From positions 1 through 12,377 of the forward strand of contig BNWD01000022.1 in the NCBI GenBank assembly GCA_025998575.1: 12,377 bases of DNA, given 5' to 3'. The stretch's first letter is position 1. The number at the start of each line of letters is the position of its first letter. Position numbers and translations under genes: made by a program. Source of the DNA: Alphaproteobacteria bacterium (GTDB taxonomy: Bacteria > Pseudomonadota > Alphaproteobacteria > RUG11792). Shown piece by piece: positions 7,164 through 12,377 of this stretch. Under the pieces are notes generated by a model that saw only the letters and a list, made by a program, of their open reading frames with translations, did no database searches and was not told the origin of the DNA.

Positions 7164-7195
7164 GGAGTGCATGCAATTTGTTCTGTGCGCACTCC
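7164..7195. repeat. 7-bp inverted repeat
   Basis: GGAGTGC (7164-7170) and its exact complement GCACTCC (7189-7195) enclose an 18-base loop. It lies just after the stop of the unsupported frame 6960-7157. No T-run follows, so a terminator role is unlikely. The GGAGTGC arm could also be read as a ribosome binding site without a following gene. Confidence 0.4.
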
Positions 7196-8728
7196 ATATG
7201 AGGAATTCCCTAAAATTTAGCTAAAAACATACATGCAAAAGTTCGGCCAAAACGGCTGCAGCGCTAAACGTCCAACTAAATATTTGAGTGTTTCAATGAG
7301 TTGCTAATGCATACTCAGAAAATGTTAAATGGGTATGAAAATGTAGGTAAATATTGAAGAATTCACATCAATATGCTATTATTAAATGGTGGCGTATTAT
7401 GGAAATGTTAAGAAGGACATCAGCTGAAATCGCATTTTTGTCGACAAAAAATCTTTATAGATTATATACCATAAGATATTAGAATAGAGCGCTTTCTTTA
7501 CGCAATGCTTTATTATAAAATCCATTTTCCAGTTTTTGAGAAAAAATCTGAAAATTAAATAAAATATATAAGAACGGCTTTACTTGCGGCGTAATTAAAG
7601 TATAGCAATTCAATATTTCAAAATAATTCTCTGAATTTCTAATATAGCGGCCTACTCTCGCAATAAATAAAGTAAATGTTCAGGCAATCTACATTTGCAA
7701 ACAATAACTCTCATGTTATCAATATTTGTTTTAGTCAAACTTAAAGCACTAACATGAAGTATTTATTATAATATATTAAGCATTCTGAGATGCCTCTACT
7801 ATTTCAAACCTAAGAATGTGTATCAGGTGAAATTTTATTAAGAAAAATTAGCGATACGCTTACTGTTGACTTCAGAAGCTAACATAAACTATTAAATATA
7901 TATATTAGCAATACTTAAATGAAGACTGTTAAACGAAATTTTGTAATAATTAAGAGACCTCTATTCGACATATAAAAATCTGATATATTACATGGCTCGC
8001 TCTAATAATGCTTAACGTGCATTAACAATAAAATATACTAATAAAATTTATACAGAGAAGATCTTATATTAAGTGATGCTTATTATTGATACGCGTAATT
8101 ATTGCAAAATCTTATACATTAATGAATGAAGTAATGCTGGAAAAGTGATATAAATGGGTTACTGTAACTTTGCTGTTAAATAGTTCTGCCATTCAATAAT
8201 TTTTGCAATTATCTTAATAGATATAGACGATTTCTGTTTTAAAAATAGAGCGCATTCAAAATATGCGAAAATGATAGCTATTTACATATAATTTTTTCTA
8301 ATCTTTAGTTGGCGAGTTCTTTTTTGCTCAATTTCGCAATAGAAATTTTGACTAAATAAATGTTTCAGAGTTATATAAAAGCTTTTATGTTTGTTTCAAA
8401 GATGTATTCCATATCGTTAACAGATATAATGTTATTTGACAAAAAAAATAAATATTTTAAAGCGCCAATAAAAACTAATATTAATACTTTTACATATGCT
8501 TGATTTAAGTTCTGCTTATAAAACAACTTATTTCAAACAAGCGATTGCTATAATGCTGTATTTTGAATAATTATTAGTAATTTTATGGTAATTTTTGTAG
8601 AAAAATACTAAAATTTTTCTTTTAATTGAGCTAATGCGCCTGTTGAAATATATAAATAAGCGTCTATAAGCAAGATTTAAAATCTATAAAGTGCATAAAA
8701 ATGCTATTTCTAGGTCGAACATTAAAGA

Positions 8729-8755
8729 ATGTCATTAAATTATTTTTAATGACAT
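8729..8755. repeat. 11-bp perfect hairpin upstream of rimP
   Basis: ATGTCATTAAA (8729-8739) pairs perfectly with TTTAATGACAT (8745-8755) around the loop TTATT. The arms are AT-rich, so the structure is weak compared with the 3479-3604 nest, and no T-run follows. It ends about 50 bases before the proposed rimP promoter and could mark the edge of the operon's control region or be a small palindromic relic. Confidence 0.5.
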
Positions 8756-8802
8756 CATTATATGTTTTGTTAGAGATGACATACACTGCAGAATTGCCTA
8801 GA

Positions 8803-8831
8803 TTGAATTTTTTACATTTTTATCCGATACT
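8803..8831 (+). promoter_or_regulatory. candidate sigma70 promoter for the rimP-nusA-infB operon
   Basis: TTGAAT (8803-8808) and GATACT (8826-8831) are separated by exactly 17 bases, and each matches four of six consensus bases. Transcription would start near 8838, giving a leader of about 14 bases before ATG 8852. In AT-rich DNA such matches arise by chance, but the position just before the first gene of the operon fits. Confidence 0.4.
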
Positions 8832-8851
8832 TTAATCAGTGCTTTTTTGAT

Positions 8852-9353
8852 ATGTGTTTGGCGTTATTTGTGTCTGTGTTAACTGAGAAGATAGAGAAAG
8901 AGATAGAGGGGATTGTTGGAGAGCTAGGTTGTTGCGTTGTTAGGGTTGCTGTGTTTGGGGCGCCCGATCTAAAGACTGTTCAGGTAATGTTTAAAAAAAA
9001 ACGATGGGACTCCCGCTGCTCTTGACGATTGCAGCAAAGTTAGCAGTGCAGTTTCTATTGTTTTGGATGTTGCGAACATTATGAAGAACCGTTATAACTT
9101 GGAAGTTTCATCGCCTGGAATCAATAGACCTCTCGTTAAAAAAGGCGATTTCGAGAGGTTTGTTGGAAAGCATGTTGTAATAAAAACATACATTCCATAT
9201 GCTGATCAAAAAATGTTCAAAGGAATGTTGTTTTCAGCCATGGAAAATGGTATAGAATTACGGTTGGAAGGTCCATCGTGCGATGATTCTTCGTTTGTTA
9301 GTTTTTCTTACGCAGACATCTCTTCCGCATATATAGATGGGGTGAAACAGTAG
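8852..9353 (+). CDS. rimP: RimP ribosome maturation factor, interrupted by a one-base frameshift in an A9 run
   Basis: RimP binds the 30S subunit and helps its assembly in the cytoplasm. Frame 2 from ATG 8852 reads MCLALFVSVLTEKIEKEIEG then IVGELGCCVVRVAVFG and LKTVQVMFKK before it stops at 9023-9025. Frame 3 continues the protein as DGTPAALDDCSKVSSAVSIV, NRYNLEVSSPGINRPLV and FERFVGKHVVIK. The LEVSSPG..RPL segment is the family signature. The break falls at nine A residues (8993-9001): eight would give FKKNDGTP in one frame and a normal protein of about 166 residues. Frame 3 alone can start only at TTG 9063, inside the domain. No clear ribosome binding site precedes ATG 8852; GTG 8870 and GTG 8876 are alternative starts. 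It could be a pseudogene, be rescued by transcriptional slippage on the A run, or contain a sequencing error. The stop is 31 bases before nusA. Confidence 0.85.
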
Positions 9354-9384
9354 ACGACTCTGCATTTTGGAGAATTTTTTTTAA

Positions 9385-10926
9385 GTGAGCAGGAAAGTAA
9401 AAACTGAAGAAAAGAACTTTATTGGAACAAGGACGGAAATCCTGCAAGTTGCCGATATTGTTGCGCGAGACAAGGGTATAGATCGCGATGAGATTTTGGA
9501 GGCAATGGAGGAAGCTATATTGAAGTCCGCCCAGTTGAAGTATGGCACGGACAAAAATATTGCGGCTCGTATAAACAGAAAGAATGGCGATATCGAGCTG
9601 CTCAGGACATTCGAAATAGTCTTTGAAGTGAACGACCCAGAAAAAGAGATCTCGCTTAAAGCGGCTCGTTCGACAAATCCGGAGGCGGAGATAGGCGGCA
9701 CTGTCGAGGAGCGATTGCCTAACATCGATTTTGGCCGAGTTTCAATTCAATTAGCAAGGCAGGTTTTGGTTCAACGCGTTCAAATGGCCGAGCATAATAA
9801 GCAAATCAAAGAGTTCAAAGAGCGTGTTGGCGATATGATAAGCGGTGTCGTCAAACGAGCAGAGTTTCAAAATGTTATTCTCGATGTAGGCCATGCTGAA
9901 GGTATTTTGAAAAAATTTGACCTCTTGCCTAACGAAAATTTCAATATCGGAGACAGAGTTAAGGCCTACCTTTATGCACTCAATGACGATGCTTCCATGC
10001 CACTTTTGCAGCTTTCTAGAACTCATTCTGGATTTTTGAAGAAGCTATTTGAACAAGAAGTTCCTGAAATTTATAGCGGAACTGTCAAGATCATGGGGGT
10101 CGCAAGAGAGCCTGGCAGTAAAGCGAAAATGGCAGTTTTTTCGTCTGATTCAACGTTGGATCCAATTGGTGCTTGCGTTGGCATCAAGGGAGCTCGGGTG
10201 CAAGCCGTTGTTGACGAGCTTAAAGGCGAAAAAATTGATATAGTTCTATGGGACGACAACACAGCTAGCTTCATAGTCAATAGTTTGGCTCCAGCTGAAG
10301 TCAAGAGATTGGTCATGGAAGAGTCTGGAAACAGGGTCGATGTCGTCGTTCCAACCAATCAACTAAGCGGAGCTATTGGGCGCCGGGGGCAGAACGTTCG
10401 TTTGGCGTCGAAGCTAACTGGTTGGACGATCAGCGTCATAACAGAGGAACAAGACGCGGCCTACAGAACTGCCGAAACAACTCGTCTAGTCAAGCTTTTA
10501 ATGGGCGCTCTTGATGTTGACGAAATGGTTGCGCATTTGTTAATTGGAGAAGGATATTGCCTTGTTGAAGATTTAGCGAATGTTAGTTTGGAAGAACTTT
10601 CCGTAATCGAAGGGTTCGACGAAGACATTGCGTCCGAAATCATCAATAGAGCAAAAAGTTATTTGGAGGCAAAACGGCTTAGCATTGACAAATTATGTCA
10701 AGAGAAAAACGTCCAACGAGATTTAATCGAGTGTGGGTTGATCAGATCGGAATTGCTTGAAATGCTGATTAATTCCGATATAAAAAATTTAGACGATCTT
10801 GGGGCGCTCTCGTCCGATGAGCTAATTGATATAACTGAAAATTCTCTGAGCAGAAAAGAAGCAGAAGCTCTCATAATGAATATTAGAGGAAAATGGTTCG
10901 GAGGGTCAAAAAAAATTGATGCTTAA
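9385..10926 (+). CDS. nusA: transcription termination/antitermination factor NusA
   Basis: NusA binds RNA polymerase and nascent RNA and controls pausing, termination and antitermination. The 513-residue protein is full length for alphaproteobacteria. The RNA-polymerase-binding N-terminal domain (about 14-135) contains EILQVADIVARDKGIDRD and FGRVSIQLARQVLVQRV. An S1 domain (about 147-200) reads ERVGDMISGVVKRAEF...GILKKFDLLP. KH1 carries GIKG at 266-269 and KH2 carries GRRG at 332-335. Two helix-hairpin-helix acidic repeats follow at about 365-425 and 440-500. The GTG start is forced: TAA lies immediately upstream in frame. A GGAG at 9369-9372 lies 12 bases before it, which is a long spacing. 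Base composition is clearly higher in G+C than the flanking intergenic DNA, consistent with strong selection. It is the second gene of the rimP-nusA-ylxR-infB operon, and its stop overlaps the next ORF. Confidence 0.97.
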   Translation: MSRKVKTEEKNFIGTRTEILQVADIVARDKGIDRDEILEAMEEAILKSAQLKYGTDKNIAARINRKNGDIELLRTFEIVFEVNDPEKEISLKAARSTNPEAEIGGTVEERLPNIDFGRVSIQLARQVLVQRVQMAEHNKQIKEFKERVGDMISGVVKRAEFQNVILDVGHAEGILKKFDLLPNENFNIGDRVKAYLYALNDDASMPLLQLSRTHSGFLKKLFEQEVPEIYSGTVKIMGVAREPGSKAKMAVFSSDSTLDPIGACVGIKGARVQAVVDELKGEKIDIVLWDDNTASFIVNSLAPAEVKRLVMEESGNRVDVVVPTNQLSGAIGRRGQNVRLASKLTGWTISVITEEQDAAYRTAETTRLVKLLMGALDVDEMVAHLLIGEGYCLVEDLANVSLEELSVIEGFDEDIASEIINRAKSYLEAKRLSIDKLCQEKNVQRDLIECGLIRSELLEMLINSDIKNLDDLGALSSDELIDITENSLSRKEAEALIMNIRGKWFGGSKKIDA

Positions 10927-11728
10927 TCACTCTATATCATTTGTTAATGGCCTTAGGATTGCAAATATTACGATACGTTTTAGGAGTTGGCAAATTTATA
11001 GTTATATAAGTAACGAAATAATTGATATTTGGCCAAACAAGAGAAATAATTTTTGTTGTAATAACAATTTATTTTTAAGCTCTGCAATGAATTATTGGAA
11101 TCGTATTAGTAGAGCAATAAAAATTGATTCATTTGTTAATTCTCTAGATAAAAATGGAAGATTTTACGATAAATATCAGAATTGTTTGCCTAAACACAAC
11201 GCTGAAAGTTTGTCAAATATTCATCAGACGCTTTATAATCAATCTTTGTTTGTGAATATTATTAGAGAAAAATGTTTGCTGTTTAACAATATTGTTAGTA
11301 AAGCAACTTGCTTTCGCGAATACAAGTCTGAAGTTTTGCGATGTTGCAATATCAATAGCTTCCTATCATGCGCAGACGCTATTAAAGATCGTAATATATT
11401 TGATATCTGTTTAAATAAACATGGAAATTTTAACTGTAATAAAAAGGAATTTTTCAAAAGAAATCACTGTGTTCATAAAATAAAGATTGCTCGAAATATT
11501 TTGGCAAACAAAACAGCTTGTAATTATAACTTATTCTCACTGGTGAATTTTATGAACATAGCGCTTAATGTTTTCAACATACTTTGCGATATTTTTTTTA
11601 AATTTGTGTGCAAAAGCGAGAAAATTTGCTCTTGCTGTATAAATATAGTTGATTTTGGTAGTAAAAATAAGTATAATATGCTTATTAATGGATTGTATAA
11701 ATTGGAGGTTTTTAATGGCAAGTTCTGA
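10919..11728 (+). CDS. degenerate YlxR (DUF448)/L7Ae-like RNA-binding protein, Cys/Asn-rich
   Basis: The ORF fills the place between nusA and infB where alphaproteobacteria carry a two-domain YlxR-L7Ae-like RNA-binding protein. It overlaps the nusA stop by 8 bases and the infB start by 14. With M1 at 10919 it has 269 residues. Residues 62-108 (RISRAIKIDSFVNSLDKNGR, then LPKHNAESLSN) can be laid over the YlxR pattern CIVSR...L.RFV.D..G...PD...LPGRGAW, but the Cys, the RF pair and the GRG are changed. Residues 126-210 (SKATCFREYKSEVL, FLSCADAIKDRN, KRNHCVHKIKIARNILA) follow the L7Ae-like order of a KAG..G...V helix, LL.A.DA..DG and RENVVH...G.LA. Residues 1-60 and 211-269 match nothing. There are 17 Cys and very many Asn, and the DNA is far more AT-rich than nusA. 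No stops occur, yet the hallmarks are eroded. I infer a ylxR homologue under relaxed or altered selection; the homology call is tentative. Confidence 0.55.
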   Translation: MLNHSISFVNGLRIANITIRFRSWQIYSYISNEIIDIWPNKRNNFCCNNNLFLSSAMNYWNRISRAIKIDSFVNSLDKNGRFYDKYQNCLPKHNAESLSNIHQTLYNQSLFVNIIREKCLLFNNIVSKATCFREYKSEVLRCCNINSFLSCADAIKDRNIFDICLNKHGNFNCNKKEFFKRNHCVHKIKIARNILANKTACNYNLFSLVNFMNIALNVFNILCDIFFKFVCKSEKICSCCINIVDFGSKNKYNMLINGLYKLEVFNGKF

Positions 11729-12377
11729 TGAAAAAATTATTTCTCTTGCTGACGAGCAGAAAATGGCAAATTCTAATGTTCAAAGCAAGCGGGAACGAAA
11801 GACTATCACGCTGAAATCAGTTGGCAATGGTTCGTTTCCTAGAGTGCAACAACAGGGGAAAACGGTAGAGGTAGAAATAAAAAGAAACAATAGGCTTTTG
11901 GTTGTTGATTTGGATTCTAATAAGAAGTCTAGCTTCAAAAATTCTGCGGTGCAAAATGATAAACCTCGTAGTGTCGGTAGCTTGACAGATCTGGAGTTCA
12001 AGGCTCGTGTCAAAGCTCTTCAGGAATCTATGAAGGAGGAACTAGATGCAATTTCTACGCAAACAACTCCTTTGGCTCAAAAAGCAGAGTCAGACGCTCA
12101 ACAGATTTCTGAGGCAGAAACTCCGATTTTGACTGTTATTCAACCTAAGCAAAATTCAAAGCCAAAAGAGTCTCCGCCATACGAAAGCAGAAGAACTCCG
12201 TTTCGACCTGCCTCTTCTAAATCTATGCCTATGAAAAAACCTGAGAATGTTGTTTTCAAAGCGGCTGAATATTCGCGCTCTAATTCTTCTAAAACAGCTC
12301 CAAAGCCTGCAAATTCCAAAGATTTGCCAGCTACTTCTTTTTCAAAACTTCCACCTGCAAAACTACGGCCAAAAACT
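11715..12377 (+). CDS. infB: translation initiation factor IF-2, N-terminal part (runs off the window)
   Basis: IF2 is the GTPase that brings initiator tRNA to the 30S subunit. Only the first 221 codons are present; the G domain lies beyond the window. ATG 11715 has GGAGG at 11704-11708, six bases upstream, the strongest ribosome binding site seen here, which fixes the start. Residues 28-62 (RKTITLKSVGNGSFPRV, QQQGKTVEVEIKRNNR) correspond to the IF2-associated region found at the start of alphaproteobacterial IF2, usually K.LTLK...GRSK.VVVE.KR.R. The rest is a Ser/Lys/Pro/Gln-rich disordered linker with ALQESMKEELDAI as a possible short helix, as usual before the conserved core. The start codon lies inside the end of the preceding ORF, a translational-coupling arrangement. 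No frameshift is seen in the visible part. Confidence 0.93.
   Translation, partial: MASSDEKIISLADEQKMANSNVQSKRERKTITLKSVGNGSFPRVQQQGKTVEVEIKRNNRLLVVDLDSNKKSSFKNSAVQNDKPRSVGSLTDLEFKARVKALQESMKEELDAISTQTTPLAQKAESDAQQISEAETPILTVIQPKQNSKPKESPPYESRRTPFRPASSKSMPMKKPENVVFKAAEYSRSNSSKTAPKPANSKDLPATSFSKLPPAKLRPKT

Larger units (their letters stand above)
6221..8802. other. 2.6 kb AT-rich region without a supported gene
   Basis: The DNA is very AT-rich, with stops dense in all frames. The longest open stretches are two overlapping frames at 6960-7157 (MKYIKQNCDWYFSNLSN...) and 6982-7224 (hydrophobic, starts at GTG). Neither has a convincing ribosome binding site or recognisable motif. A 34-codon frame at 6684-6788 (MSHSQIKLVALYNKF...) is also unsupported. 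Only small inverted repeats stand out (7164-7195 and 8729-8755). I found no tRNA, insertion sequence or CRISPR-like array. The most likely content is fully eroded former genes. Confidence 0.5.

Noticed and set aside
6221..8802. Possible tRNA, insertion sequence ends or CRISPR array.
   Set aside because: No T-loop-like GGTTCGAATC signature, no transposase motif, and no regularly spaced repeats were seen.
9381..10646. Several 60-114 codon frames on both strands inside nusA.
   Set aside because: Overlapping shadows of the intact nusA reading frame.

Overview
The window is AT-rich and gene-poor. It looks like a stretch of the genome of a host-restricted alphaproteobacterium of Rickettsiales or Holosporales type. 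The signs are the alphaproteobacterial order rimP-nusA-ylxR-infB, a Tim44-domain inner-membrane protein beside rnpB, RuvX and infB motifs of alphaproteobacterial form, and heavy pseudogenization. I cannot name a genus from sequence alone.

Left part (1-1356): the window opens in a broken ruvX (Holliday-junction resolvase/YqgF) relic, followed by a short piece that resembles the start of gatC. Next comes a nearly full-length family 5 glycoside hydrolase (cellulase-like) gene. At least six frame changes destroy it, although both catalytic-glutamate motifs are still readable.

Middle-left (1357-4770): a gene graveyard. One unidentified protein-coding block occurs three times in decayed form, once on + (about 1509-1640) and twice on - (about 2497-2910 and 3612-4000). 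Between the two minus copies lie an unidentified small gene with one frame change (3044-3398), a 25-codon mini-ORF with a very good ribosome binding site, and a striking nest of perfect inverted repeats (3479-3604).

Centre (4771-5824): the RNase P RNA gene rnpB is encoded on - with a recognisable promoter. Twenty-four bases downstream on the same strand is an intact Tim44-like membrane-anchored protein gene.

Centre-right (5825-8851): about 3 kb with one short Cys-rich ORF and otherwise AT-rich DNA in which I see no supported gene, only small hairpins.

Right part (8852-12377): the translation/transcription operon. RimP (30S maturation) carries a one-base frameshift in a run of nine A. NusA is intact. 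An ORF in the ylxR position still aligns loosely with YlxR plus an L7Ae-like domain but has drifted into a Cys/Asn-rich, AT-rich protein. The infB 5' end (IF2) has a strong Shine-Dalgarno site and runs off the window. NusA and IF2 are clearly under selection; rimP and ylxR show how far decay has reached into a core operon.
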